64,000 nucleotides of DNA from Leclercia adecarboxylata (GTDB lineage: Bacteria; Pseudomonadota; Gammaproteobacteria; Enterobacterales; Enterobacteriaceae). The stretch lies in NCBI GenBank assembly GCA_002360945.1, contig DERO01000003.1, positions 1 through 64,000 on the forward strand, written 5' to 3'. The notes under the pieces were generated by a model, which had not been told where the DNA came from, did no database searches, and worked only from the letters and a program-made list of their open reading frames with translations. Positions 18,843-28,680 of the stretch are shown here, one piece after another (positions within the stretch are counted from its first letter, which is position 1; each line of letters opens with the position of its first letter). The translations under genes and the position numbers were made by a program.

Positions 18843-19715
18843 TTACTTGAGCATTTTCAGCAGATATTGCCCGTAAGCATTCTTCGCCAGCGGCGCGGCT
18901 AACTTGCGCACCTGGTCGGCATCGATAAACTTCAGACGCCAGGCAATCTCTTCAGGACAGGCCACTTTCAGCCCCTGACGGGTTTCGATGGTCTGGATGA
19001 AGTTGCTGGCCTCAATCAGGCTCTCATGGGTGCCGGTATCAAGCCAGGCATAACCACGGCCCATCATGGCGACCGACAAATCCCCTTGCTCAAGGTAGAT
19101 GCGGTTCACGTCGGTGATTTCCAGCTCGCCGCGCGGCGACGGTTTCAGGCTTTTGGCAATCTCAACCACGCGGTTGTCATAGAAGTAGAGGCCGGTTACC
19201 GCATAGTTGCTCTTCGGTTCCAGCGGCTTCTCTTCCAGGGAGATCGCAGTGCCTTCACGGTCAAACTCCACCACGCCATAACGCTCAGGATCGTGTACAT
19301 GATAGGCAAAGACGGTGGCGCCCGCAGGTTTCGCCGCGGCGGCTTCCAGCTGTTTCTGCAGATCGTGACCGTAGAAGATGTTGTCGCCCAGCACCAGCGC
19401 ACAGTCGTCGTCGCCGATAAACTCTTCGCCGAGAATAAAGGCCTGAGCCAGACCGTCCGGGCTTGGCTGCACTTTGTACTGCAGGTTCAGGCCCCACTGG
19501 CTGCCGTCGCCCAGCAGCTGCTCAAAGCGCGGCGTGTCCTGCGGGGTGCTGATGATCAGAATATCGCGGATACCGGCCAGCATCAGGGTGCTCAGCGGGT
19601 AGTAGATCATCGGCTTGTCGTAGATGGGAAGCAGCTGTTTGCTCACCGCCATGGTGACCGGATAGAGACGAGTCCCTGACCCACCGGCCAGAATAATACC
19701 TTTACGCTTGTTCAT
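18843..19715 (-). CDS. rmlA: RmlA, glucose-1-phosphate thymidylyltransferase
   Basis: A 290-residue nucleotidyltransferase making dTDP-glucose from glucose 1-phosphate and dTTP. The nucleotide-binding [11 protein letters not shown] is at residues 11-21, followed by [25 protein letters not shown] and the sugar-binding [20 protein letters not shown] region. Length and motifs match RfbA/RffH. AAGGATT precedes the ATG. There is a 153-bp gap and a hairpin between it and rmlD. Confidence 0.95.
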   Translation of the reverse strand: MNKRKGIILAGGSGTRLYPVTMAVSKQLLPIYDKPMIYYPLSTLMLAGIRDILIISTPQDTPRFEQLLGDGSQWGLNLQYKVQPSPDGLAQAFILGEEFIGDDDCALVLGDNIFYGHDLQKQLEAAAAKPAGATVFAYHVHDPERYGVVEFDREGTAISLEEKPLEPKSNYAVTGLYFYDNRVVEIAKSLKPSPRGELEITDVNRIYLEQGDLSVAMMGRGYAWLDTGTHESLIEASNFIQTIETRQGLKVACPEEIAWRLKFIDADQVRKLAAPLAKNAYGQYLLKMLK

Positions 19716-19833
19716 AATCCTTCAATGCTTCTGTTTGTTTACTTTAGAGAGGGGGAAACGCCCCGCTCTAAGGCATGTTTGATTGCTGTAAAAGGGGGCA
19801 AAACGCCGCTCCCTGACAAAAGTCCGTGTCGCG

Positions 19834-19860
19834 AAAACAAGGCATACATAGCATACCTTG
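19834..19860 (-). terminator. Hairpin after rmlD, weak terminator candidate
   Basis: On the minus strand CAAGGTATG pairs with TATGCCTTG (9 bp with two G-U pairs, 5-nt loop), followed by TTTTCG. It lies 9 bp after the rmlD stop. Confidence 0.45.
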
Positions 19861-19868
19861 GTTTGCAG

Positions 19869-20756
19869 TTACTTCCCGAGAATTTCAGCCAGCATGCGAT
19901 CGACGCCGATGGTCCAGTCCGGCAGCGTCATCCCGAAGGTGCGCTGGAACTTGCTGGTATCGAGGCGTGAGTTATGCGGACGCCTGGCCGGGGTCGGGAA
20001 GGCGCTGGTCGGAACGGCATTCACCTGGGTTACGGCCAGCTCAACGCCCGCCGCACGAGCGGTAGCGAATACCCGCTGGGCATAGTCGAACCAGGTGGTG
20101 GTACCGGAGGCGATCAGGTGATAGAGCCCGGCCACTTCAGGTTTATCCTGCGCGATACGGATCGCATGGGCCGTACAGTCAGCCAGCAGTTCTGCCCCGG
20201 TCGGCGCACCAAACTGATCGTTGATGACCGACATCTCGCTGCGCTCTTTACCAAAACGCAGCATGGTTTTAGCGAAGTTAGCGCCGCGGGCGGCATAGAC
20301 CCAGCTGGTGCGGAAGATCAGGTGACGGGAGCAGAGCGCGGCAGCCTGTTCGCCCGCCAGTTTGGTTTCGCCGTAGACGTTCAGCGGGGCGGTCTGGTCT
20401 GTCTCCACCCATGGCTTTTCGCCGCTGCCGTTGAAGACGTAGTCGGTGGAGTAGTGTACCAGCCACGCGCCCAGCGCCTCGGCTTCTTTGGCGATAGCGG
20501 CAACGCTGGTGGCGTTGAGCAGCTCGGCAAAGTCGCGCTCGCTCTCGGCTTTGTCCACCGCGGTATGGGCGGCGGCGTTGACGATCACGTCCGGCTTCAG
20601 CAGACGCACGGTCTCGGCCACGCCTTCCGGGTTGCTGAAGTCACCGCAGTAATCGGTAGAGTCAAAATCCACCGCCGTGATACGCCCCAGCGGCAGCAGC
20701 GCGCGCTGCAACTCCCAGCCCACCTGGCCATTTTTGCCGAACAGCAGAATATGCAT
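19869..20756 (-). CDS. rmlD: RmlD, dTDP-4-dehydrorhamnose reductase
   Basis: A 295-residue short-chain reductase giving dTDP-L-rhamnose. It has the N-terminal FGKNGQVGWELQRAL glycine motif, then NAAAHTAVDKAE, HYSTDYVFNG and the catalytic Tyr-Lys pair in NVYGETKLAGE. Its ATG overlaps the rmlB TGA by one base (TGATG), so the two are translationally coupled. Confidence 0.95.
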   Translation of the reverse strand: MHILLFGKNGQVGWELQRALLPLGRITAVDFDSTDYCGDFSNPEGVAETVRLLKPDVIVNAAAHTAVDKAESERDFAELLNATSVAAIAKEAEALGAWLVHYSTDYVFNGSGEKPWVETDQTAPLNVYGETKLAGEQAAALCSRHLIFRTSWVYAARGANFAKTMLRFGKERSEMSVINDQFGAPTGAELLADCTAHAIRIAQDKPEVAGLYHLIASGTTTWFDYAQRVFATARAAGVELAVTQVNAVPTSAFPTPARRPHNSRLDTSKFQRTFGMTLPDWTIGVDRMLAEILGK

Positions 20757-21841
20757 CAGTTACGCTCCTGATAGTTCTTCGCGATCCAGTCCTGATAACT
20801 GCCGCTTTTCACGTTGTTAACCCACTGCTGGTTATCCAGATACCACTGCACGGTTTTGCGGATGCCGGACTCGAAGGTCTCCTGCGGCTGCCAGTTCAGC
20901 TCGTGGCTCATTTTGCTGGCATCGATGGCGTAACGGCGGTCGTGGCCCGGGCGGTCAGTCACGTAGGTGATCTGGTCGCGGTAAGAACCGGTTTTCGGCA
21001 CCATCTCATCGAGCAGGTCGCAGATGGTATGGACCACGTCCAGGTTCTGCTTCTCGTTGTGGCCGCCGATGTTGTAGGTCTCGCCTACCACGCCGGTGGT
21101 GACTACGGTGTAGAGCGCACGGGCGTGATCTTCAACGTACAGCCAGTCGCGGATCTGATCGCCTTTGCCGTAGATTGGCAGCGCTTTGCCGTCCAGCGCA
21201 TTGAGGATCACCAGCGGGATCAGCTTCTCCGGGAAGTGATACGGGCCGTAGTTGTTGGAGCAGTTGGTGACGATAGTCGGCAGGCCATAGGTACGACGCC
21301 ATGCGCGCACCAGATGATCGCTGGAGGCTTTCGACGCCGAGTACGGGCTGCTCGGCGCGTACGGGGTGGTCTCGGTGAACAGCGGTAACTCGGTGCCTGC
21401 GCTCACTTCATCCGGGTGCGGCAGATCGCCATACACTTCGTCGGTGGAGATGTGGTGGAAACGAAACGCCTGCTTGCGGGCTTCATCCAGCTCGCTCCAG
21501 TAGGCGCGGGCCGCTTCGAGCAGCGTGTAGGTGCCAACGATATTGGTTTCGATAAAATCGGCCGGGCCAGTAATGGAGCGATCCACGTGGCTCTCGGCGG
21601 CCAGATGCATCACCGCATCCGGTTGATGGGTAGCGAAGACCCGATCCAGCTCCGCACGGTTGCAGATATCCACCTGCTCAAAGGCGTAGCGGTCACTTGC
21701 TGCCACGTCGGCCAGCGATTCAAGGTTGCCCGCATAGGTGAGCTTATCAAGGTTGATCACCGCATCCTGAGTGTCACGGATGATATGGCGAACAACAGCA
21801 GAACCGATAAAACCGGCTCCACCGGTTACAAGGATTTTCAT
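20756..21841 (-). CDS. rmlB: RmlB, dTDP-glucose 4,6-dehydratase
   Basis: A 361-residue extended short-chain dehydratase converting dTDP-glucose to dTDP-4-keto-6-deoxyglucose. It shows the NAD-binding [11 protein letters not shown] (7-17), the catalytic T133-D134-E135, and Y167-x3-K171 in YSASK. It is the first of the four rhamnose genes. GC content rises sharply here compared with the acetyltransferase gene 105 bp upstream, which marks the end of the AT-rich serotype region. Confidence 0.96.
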   Translation of the reverse strand: MKILVTGGAGFIGSAVVRHIIRDTQDAVINLDKLTYAGNLESLADVAASDRYAFEQVDICNRAELDRVFATHQPDAVMHLAAESHVDRSITGPADFIETNIVGTYTLLEAARAYWSELDEARKQAFRFHHISTDEVYGDLPHPDEVSAGTELPLFTETTPYAPSSPYSASKASSDHLVRAWRRTYGLPTIVTNCSNNYGPYHFPEKLIPLVILNALDGKALPIYGKGDQIRDWLYVEDHARALYTVVTTGVVGETYNIGGHNEKQNLDVVHTICDLLDEMVPKTGSYRDQITYVTDRPGHDRRYAIDASKMSHELNWQPQETFESGIRKTVQWYLDNQQWVNNVKSGSYQDWIAKNYQERN

Positions 21842-21945
21842 AAGCGTTTTTTACTTTTGTAATGAGTGATGGTGTTATAGGTTGAAAGAAATTGTAAAGT
21901 ACATGATATCTATAAAGCTATATGCTGATACCAAGCATTGTACAA

Positions 21946-22851
21946 TTATTTATAAAGCTCTATAAACTTCTCAACATCAGTAAGCATAACGTCCAGTCTG
22001 CTATCAATTAGCTCATCATCCCAATCCCACCATTTTATACTCAGTAAATCTGATATCACATCAGGGCGGTGTCTAAATTTCAGGCATTTAGCTGGTATAC
22101 CGCCAACTATTGAATATGGCTCAACATTTTTAGTAATTAAGCTATTTGCGGCTATAACTGCTCCATCTCCGATCGTAACACCCGACATAATAGTAACAGC
22201 GCGACCAATCCAAACATCATTTCCAATAATTACGTCGCCATTAGTAGTGTGATCGTCGATAGTGTTTCTACGAGCGCCAGGCCATCTGGCACTAAGAGTC
22301 TTGAAAGGATATGTTGTGACCGAATCAGTTCTATGATTACCAAGAATGACAGTTACAGCTGCAGCTATTGAGCAAAATTTCCCAACTTTCAGTTTTGCCA
22401 TCCGAGGTTCTAAAACATTAAGATTACCATAGGTATGATCACCGATTTCCCAATCATATTTTTCAATACTTTTTTTAAGGATGTTTTTGGTCAGGATCTC
22501 GGATTTAGCTCTTTTGTCCCATGAATAATCTATCTGCTGAAGTTTATGTTTAATGGCTAGTTGAGGTTTTAATAAAAAATCACCTGTCAGGACTAGTTTC
22601 CCATCAACTAAGGCGCAGCAATCAAAAACCGTGCTCACTTTACCGCTTTTACTTAGGAAAGCTAAATTACCATCGATAAACGTCCATGAATACTCGTTGG
22701 GATTAGAATGCCCATATATGCTGCCGTTTTCCAATAGTTTGATTGGTTCAACTCCATATGAACCATCAATGCGAGACATTCTGAAATAAATAGAGCATAG
22801 ACTTTCGATGTTATCTTCCAGAATAGGTGCTTCACTTAATGAAACACTCAT
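21946..22851 (-). CDS. CatB/Vat-like left-handed beta-helix acetyltransferase (capsule modification)
   Basis: About 301 residues. The C-terminal 170 residues form a hexapeptide-repeat acyltransferase of the CatB/VatD group: VGKFCSIAAAVTVILGNHRTD (with the conserved His), then IGNDVWIGRAVTIMSGVTIGDGAVIAANSLITKNVEPYSIVGGIPAK. The N-terminal 130 residues are of unknown fold. I start it at ATG 22851 because GGAG lies 7 bp upstream; ATG 22908 has no such site. It probably O- or N-acetylates a capsule sugar using acetyl-CoA. It is AT-rich, like the rest of the serotype region. Confidence 0.82.
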   Translation of the reverse strand: MSVSLSEAPILEDNIESLCSIYFRMSRIDGSYGVEPIKLLENGSIYGHSNPNEYSWTFIDGNLAFLSKSGKVSTVFDCCALVDGKLVLTGDFLLKPQLAIKHKLQQIDYSWDKRAKSEILTKNILKKSIEKYDWEIGDHTYGNLNVLEPRMAKLKVGKFCSIAAAVTVILGNHRTDSVTTYPFKTLSARWPGARRNTIDDHTTNGDVIIGNDVWIGRAVTIMSGVTIGDGAVIAANSLITKNVEPYSIVGGIPAKCLKFRHRPDVISDLLSIKWWDWDDELIDSRLDVMLTDVEKFIELYK

Positions 22852-22956
22852 AAGCTTTCTCCAGAAATTTAAAATATAGGAAGCCAATAAAATAGTTACT
22901 TTACTCATTGTTACAGTGAGTATGGTTTATACATTCGTGGGCAAGTATAAAGATTA

Positions 22957-24708
22957 CTATATGTTATTTAACACATCGATTAATGCTTGTTCATCACGCT
23001 CATAATTGAAGTAATAATCAGACATTGCGGCTTTAACTGTCCATCCATTCTCTTGTTTGATGAGAGAATCACCAACAAAATAAGTAAGATCGAATCCCTT
23101 AATACAACATATATAATGCTCATTAGCAGAAGTATATGAAGTTGAACCTATCATTATTAATTTTTTATGTCCGCTAGAAAACATCATATTAAATGAACCG
23201 CTTCCTGCGTAACCAGCAATAACTTCAGCATTAGAAAATGTTTTTACCTGATCTTTCCATGAATGCTTTTCTGGGTTGTAAAATTCAAATCCTTTTTCCC
23301 TAAACATATTTTCTAGTCTCTCTGCATTAAGGCACTTTCTTCTATCCCCACCGCCGTCTTCAGGCCTAGCGATGAATAGTTTATTGCCAATAATGCCCGA
23401 AACTCCATTGTTTGTATTTTGGCCTATCTTATCCCATACATTTTTAATTAATGGATTTATATGGTTGTTGATAACATAATATGGGGTGGCTGCATATAAA
23501 ATATCAACTGTTATTTTGTCGTCAAAGGTTACAATATCATCATTCTCAATGCCAAAGCTTAAAAGAATAGCCTGCATAAACGTGGGTAATGATTTTCCCT
23601 TTTCTAATCCTATTAATACCTTAGCATTTGGAGAGATATTTTTGATTGTACTCCATGCCCATAGCCTTGAAATAACTTCAGAAGTGAAATGGCCGAAGTG
23701 GCCTGGATGCTCAGAATCAAGATATAGAAATTCGCCCGGCAGGTGCTGGGATTCTTTTTTATTATTTTTCAAGCAGAAAAAGTCATCAACTAACGGGGTG
23801 ATATTTTTATTTGCAAGATTCTTTTTCATTTGGATGCGAAATGAATCAGGTAATAGATAACCATCTTTATAGGCTATCTGACCAACGTCACAATTCACAT
23901 TTTGATATCTGAACAAAAATGTTTCTGGAATTTTAAATTTGTGTGGGTTTCTTGATGATGGTTTTTTCTGATTGATAACTGATGATGTGATTGAGTGAGA
24001 AAACTCATAAGGATGATCATTGGCTATGATTATTTCACCATTTAAAATACCTGAATCAACCATGTTTCTGGCTTGATTATCTCTTAAACCTTTCAGAGTT
24101 GTTTTGTTCTTTACTAATACGCCGAGTTTACCTCTGATAAAAACGCTTTCACAACATTGAGCTATTGCAACCGTATGGATATCAGCAGTTTTCTTACGTT
24201 CAGGTGTGGAAATCTTAAGCTGAGATACTTCATTGATTAGATCAAGAATATCCGGGCCGTCGCAATCTATTAGAGAAGGGATAAATTTCGCATGTAATTC
24301 TTGTATAAAATATAACCCGCCATTTGAAAGTGTGAAAAATAATCTTTTAAGTAGTTTTAGTTTATGTGATTTGCGATTCGAGCAATGCTCAATTATTACG
24401 TCAGGGCGAATATAAACAGCATAATTAATTAAGTCATCAAGTGAAGAGAAGTTGATATAATTGACATTCGATGGACTGTCCAAATTTTTTTCAGCATTAC
24501 CATATGAAGCTAGAGTAATTTCGGATTCCGGATATTTCGTAGAATATACGGATATAACATCATCTATTTTTTCTTTTGTTATGATTAATAGATTAAATTG
24601 GCTTGTAAATCTCCGTGATATTTCATACTCATAATGTGAAAGATAATCATCTTTCAATGAAGACTGCTTTAAATTATGTTCAATACCAAGAGTATCAAGA
24701 GATGGCAT
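22957..24708 (-). CDS. GT61-like glycosyltransferase with N-terminal methyltransferase-like domain
   Basis: A 583-residue AT-rich protein, probably cytoplasmic and acting in capsule repeat synthesis. The C-terminal half (about 310-560) resembles the GT61/DUF563 glycosyltransferases: HPGHFGHFTSEVISRLWAW, then RPEDGGGDRRKCLN and AEVIAGYAGSGSFNMMFSS. The N-terminal part (about 30-150) looks like a class I methyltransferase fragment (RPDVIIEHCSNRKSHKLKLLKRLFFTLSNGGLYFIQEL, the layout of the DDGSH-type sugar O-methyltransferases), but the SAM glycine motif is not evident and the catalytic acidic pair is replaced by EH. It may be a scaffold domain. AGGATTACTT precedes the ATG. Confidence 0.7.
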   Translation of the reverse strand: MPSLDTLGIEHNLKQSSLKDDYLSHYEYEISRRFTSQFNLLIITKEKIDDVISVYSTKYPESEITLASYGNAEKNLDSPSNVNYINFSSLDDLINYAVYIRPDVIIEHCSNRKSHKLKLLKRLFFTLSNGGLYFIQELHAKFIPSLIDCDGPDILDLINEVSQLKISTPERKKTADIHTVAIAQCCESVFIRGKLGVLVKNKTTLKGLRDNQARNMVDSGILNGEIIIANDHPYEFSHSITSSVINQKKPSSRNPHKFKIPETFLFRYQNVNCDVGQIAYKDGYLLPDSFRIQMKKNLANKNITPLVDDFFCLKNNKKESQHLPGEFLYLDSEHPGHFGHFTSEVISRLWAWSTIKNISPNAKVLIGLEKGKSLPTFMQAILLSFGIENDDIVTFDDKITVDILYAATPYYVINNHINPLIKNVWDKIGQNTNNGVSGIIGNKLFIARPEDGGGDRRKCLNAERLENMFREKGFEFYNPEKHSWKDQVKTFSNAEVIAGYAGSGSFNMMFSSGHKKLIMIGSTSYTSANEHYICCIKGFDLTYFVGDSLIKQENGWTVKAAMSDYYFNYERDEQALIDVLNNI

Positions 24709-24868
24709 AAGTAATCCTGTTGTTAGACTATGGCAACATATTTTATTATTTAATGTTTTTCTTTAATTAAAATATAATTGGGATTATGGATAGTAAATTA
24801 GTATTCAAAATGGAAGGCTTGAAGCGCAAAGCTAGCGAGACTAATAACTAACTATGCGCATAATAACT

Positions 24869-27800
24869 TTAAGCGATACGGTTGAATTCTTGCATTGCGT
24901 TATTAAGTTCTGATATGGCAGTTAATAACGTTTTATAGTCATCATCCCCGTCCCAGTTATTTTTATCGGTGTAATATGCCTCATGCTTCTTCATCATAGA
25001 CAATGTTACTAATTTTTTTGCTAATCCCGGACGATTATTGTTAAACAAGAACAAAGCATACTTATAAATTTCTGTACAAGTAAAGGGATATAGATCATTA
25101 ACGATAATGCTTTCAATTATCCTGTAGAAAATATCGAAATCAATTGCTTTACTGTTAATAAAATAAGAGTCTATAGAGTTTGTTAAGCTAGAGGCACCAT
25201 TAAGTTGTTCTAGTGAAGATAAGAAATTCTCTATTCCATAGGTCTCGAATATTATTGTAAGGTAGTTTCCTTTACATTCATCATTTTTTAAAAAAATGTC
25301 TAGGTTGCGGTTGTTATCGAGGATAGAGATAATCTTTGAATATTCTTTGTTTTTGAATAACGCATTAATATGATATTTTAAAGATATATCAGATGTGGAG
25401 TTTTTATCTTTTAAATAGTCAAAAAGGTTAAGTTCAATTTTATTGGATAGCAAGAGGAATGCTTCTATGGCTAATTGGCTGCTATCTATATTTGGAAGTA
25501 AGCTATATATATCAAGGTTATGGCGGTCACACGCACTATGATAATGGTAGTAATTTTCGAGTATTATGTCTTTTTCTATATCGCTTAGGTTCAATTTTTT
25601 TAGCAAAGATATAGTAGAACCAATATTTCCTGTTTTTATTAGCGCAAGGCAGCGCATATATTCAATCTTAACTGGAAGTATGCTTGTATCATTTTTAGAA
25701 TCATTAACGTAATATTCTAAGGCTAAATCGTAATTGTTTTCATTATAATAATGAATGAAGTGATATAACTTTTCAATTTCCGTCTTTTGGTCTCTAGAGG
25801 CTAGATCAATATTTTCGCTATATTTTATTAATGTTGATGATGCATGATCTTTGATAGCTAAAAAAACATTATTATGGTTTTCTATTGAGGTGTTTAACTT
25901 ATTAGCTATGTTATGGAGTCGTATATTCATCATGTCCGACATTTTTATTACACTTTGTAGGGCGATTTCATCTTCATACAAAGTTGCAATGAATGAGAGA
26001 TCATTAAGTATTAAGCTTAATTTGTCATGATGCCAATCTGTTTTGTTTCTTAAAGTATTCTCAAAACGTGATAATAGATTTACAGCTGATTTATAATCAA
26101 GATTTTTAGTATACATAGCAATATATTCAATAATTGTATCTATACTATAATTTTTCTTATTTACTGAGTTCAATACATTAAATAAGCGTGATGAGTTATT
26201 TTGATCTTGATAAGGGAAAAATTTCTCAATGCGTTTTTGATAATAAGGTGTGATGGTACAATTGTTGGAAACTAATTTATCAATCTCGAAGTTAAGATCG
26301 TCAATATTATTTACAACAGGACCGAATCCTAGTTTTTCATAATCATAATACCCTTTTGAGTACGAATGCTCAGAAAAGAATGTCTCACTATCAAATTGGA
26401 AATAAATGACAGGCTTATTTATATAAGCAATATCGAAAGCCACTGATGAAAAATCGGTGATGAGAATGTCAGTTTCTATGAAAGTAGTTTGAATACTTGT
26501 ATTTGTAAGATTGCCAATCTCTATATAGCTTGGTATAGCTAAATCTTCTAAATAGTCAGCAATATTAGGGTGCGGTAAAAATTTAATCTTGTAACCGTAA
26601 TCAGTTGAGAATTTTTTTAGTTGCTCTGAACGCAAAAATTCCCCCCACATTTTACAGAAATATGAATTAACAAATTCTGGATTTTTGATGCGTTTACTCG
26701 ATTTTTTAAGCAGTTCTCCACTCAGGCTTTTTCGCCAAGTAGGCATAATCAAGATCTGCTTATTGTTTTTCCCTGTTGCGATTAAATTATCGAAACGTGG
26801 GAAGCCAGTGAGAACGGTCTCTTGAGCTGTATAACGATAGCGTCCGTGTCCTGAAATATCATTGAATTCATGTTGGGCAGCTGTGACGAGGAAGTCTATT
26901 TTTCTACTATTTAACCATTCAGACTGATCGTCTTTGGTAATGCCGTGTTGTAGAAATACGAATTTATAACGCATTATGTCTGAATAATGCTTTCTTGGTA
27001 AATAGTTTACTATCGCAGGATTAGCATGTGAGGAAAGTAAATACTTGGCATTCAGCAATGCCAATCGATGCATCAGGCTGCCAAATTTGATTAACTTGAA
27101 TCCTTCATTATTTAATCTTTCCCAGTCTGATGAGTTTTTACTAATTAAGAAGAAACAATTTATATTTGGATGGTTTTTGGAGACATAACGATAGAAATGT
27201 TCTGCATTATCATCAGCACGAATCTCGTTGTCGACGAACAACCAGGCATCATTTAGTTTATGTTTTACCTGACGCAAAGAAGCTGCATAACGTAAAAATT
27301 GTGCTTTACGGGGAAGTTCTTTTGAAACAGCATTTTTCTTAAAATGACTATTTAATATGTTCTTAATTGAAGATTTATGCTGGCGTTTGCCGCTAATCAT
27401 CAATTCAGTTTTATAATCATTTATAATATATAATTCGTGGGACTCTAATTGATATGGCAGCCAGAAATAAATTTCGTATGAAAATTGAATGTTAAATATT
27501 GTTAATTCTTTAATTTTGATGGAAAGAGGGATTATTTCTTTTTCATTTAAAAATAAACGGGGGAGAATATCATGATGTGATGCGATTTTAAATTTTAAAC
27601 GATGATTGTAAGTATCAACATCTTCAACATAACATAAATCTCTTTCGGCATTAAGGCCTAATATTTTTAAATATCCAATTTTATGAACATGATTATAATT
27701 ATTTGCGGTATAATTTTTTAAAGTACTCACACCCAAAATATTGATAATATCAATCAATTTATCTTTGATTGTAATTTTAGTAATATTTGATAATAACTCA

Positions 27801-28645
27801 TCGGCCTTCTTGTTCTTCAAAAGAAGAAGGACAATATTATGTATTAAGCAAAAAATACTTTTATCCAAATATTCAGTTCTATTTTTATTGAGTAATAATG
27901 ATTCAATACCTTCGAGAATGGTAATAAAATCATCACTGCTCTTTATTGCATTTTGTAGCTGCGCTTCTAATCTTTCAGAATTAGTGTTACTTGTAAATGC
28001 GCCTCGGATAAAGGGGGTATTATAATCTATGCTAGAAGATGCGATTGTATTCAAGGCATTGCATGTTTTACTGCCGATACTGTTGGAAAAATAAAATTTT
28101 TCAAGACTATGTAAAATTTCAGTCTTTAATATCAGTACAGAAGATAACGGTAATAAATATTCCTTTGTATCAATGCCATTTGTCAAAGGTGCTGTTTTTA
28201 AATCACCAATAAGAGGATCAAGTTGGCATGATGAAATGTCATGAGTATATGAATGAAGAATAATATCATTATCGATATCCCAATTGTTACTTTCGAGATA
28301 ACTCTTTAAAAAATCCACATGTAATAATTCACCTTCATGCATTATTTTTATGAAGTCAGTGTTAATTTTAATAGCTGCATCTCTTATTTCATCAATCACA
28401 CTATCCGCGTCTGTATGCTCAATGACCGTACAAGGGAATAAATTTTTTGAATAATTCTTTTTTGCTAAATTAATACTTAAAATCGTATCTTCTTTTAATG
28501 TAGGGTGTGAGCCAATAACAATAAAACCTAACGAAGGTCTGCTTGCTATAAAGTTTGTAGTATTGTGAATTTTTTTTACTATTTTAGAGTCCCTAAAAAA
28601 CTGACTTGGGTTTTTAACTAATTTTTTGATTTTTTTAATGTTCAT
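24869..28645 (-). CDS. Large TagF/CDP-glycerol glycerophosphotransferase-like capsule polymerase
   Basis: About 1258 residues, GC near 30%. The central part (about 463-810) is a Glyphos_transf (PF04464) domain as in TagF and TarL: KYLLSSHANPAIVNY, FVFLQHGITKDD (QHG at 566-568), VLTGFPRFD, ILIMPTWRKS, KFLPHPN (H692) and ILITDFSSVAFDIAY (730-744). These enzymes transfer polyol phosphates from CDP-polyols. The N-terminal 200 residues look like a degenerate GT-A fold without a clear DxD. The C-terminal 400 residues are helical and TPR-like. I begin at the ATG at 28645, with AAGGAA upstream, not the TTG two codons earlier. It probably makes a phosphate-linked (teichoic-acid-like) capsule backbone. 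Confidence 0.8.
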   Translation of the reverse strand: MNIKKIKKLVKNPSQFFRDSKIVKKIHNTTNFIASRPSLGFIVIGSHPTLKEDTILSINLAKKNYSKNLFPCTVIEHTDADSVIDEIRDAAIKINTDFIKIMHEGELLHVDFLKSYLESNNWDIDNDIILHSYTHDISSCQLDPLIGDLKTAPLTNGIDTKEYLLPLSSVLILKTEILHSLEKFYFSNSIGSKTCNALNTIASSSIDYNTPFIRGAFTSNTNSERLEAQLQNAIKSSDDFITILEGIESLLLNKNRTEYLDKSIFCLIHNIVLLLLKNKKADELLSNITKITIKDKLIDIINILGVSTLKNYTANNYNHVHKIGYLKILGLNAERDLCYVEDVDTYNHRLKFKIASHHDILPRLFLNEKEIIPLSIKIKELTIFNIQFSYEIYFWLPYQLESHELYIINDYKTELMISGKRQHKSSIKNILNSHFKKNAVSKELPRKAQFLRYAASLRQVKHKLNDAWLFVDNEIRADDNAEHFYRYVSKNHPNINCFFLISKNSSDWERLNNEGFKLIKFGSLMHRLALLNAKYLLSSHANPAIVNYLPRKHYSDIMRYKFVFLQHGITKDDQSEWLNSRKIDFLVTAAQHEFNDISGHGRYRYTAQETVLTGFPRFDNLIATGKNNKQILIMPTWRKSLSGELLKKSSKRIKNPEFVNSYFCKMWGEFLRSEQLKKFSTDYGYKIKFLPHPNIADYLEDLAIPSYIEIGNLTNTSIQTTFIETDILITDFSSVAFDIAYINKPVIYFQFDSETFFSEHSYSKGYYDYEKLGFGPVVNNIDDLNFEIDKLVSNNCTITPYYQKRIEKFFPYQDQNNSSRLFNVLNSVNKKNYSIDTIIEYIAMYTKNLDYKSAVNLLSRFENTLRNKTDWHHDKLSLILNDLSFIATLYEDEIALQSVIKMSDMMNIRLHNIANKLNTSIENHNNVFLAIKDHASSTLIKYSENIDLASRDQKTEIEKLYHFIHYYNENNYDLALEYYVNDSKNDTSILPVKIEYMRCLALIKTGNIGSTISLLKKLNLSDIEKDIILENYYHYHSACDRHNLDIYSLLPNIDSSQLAIEAFLLLSNKIELNLFDYLKDKNSTSDISLKYHINALFKNKEYSKIISILDNNRNLDIFLKNDECKGNYLTIIFETYGIENFLSSLEQLNGASSLTNSIDSYFINSKAIDFDIFYRIIESIIVNDLYPFTCTEIYKYALFLFNNNRPGLAKKLVTLSMMKKHEAYYTDKNNWDGDDDYKTLLTAISELNNAMQEFNRIA

Positions 28646-28680
28646 TTTCAATTTCCTTTGAACTCTTTGTAAATATAGTA

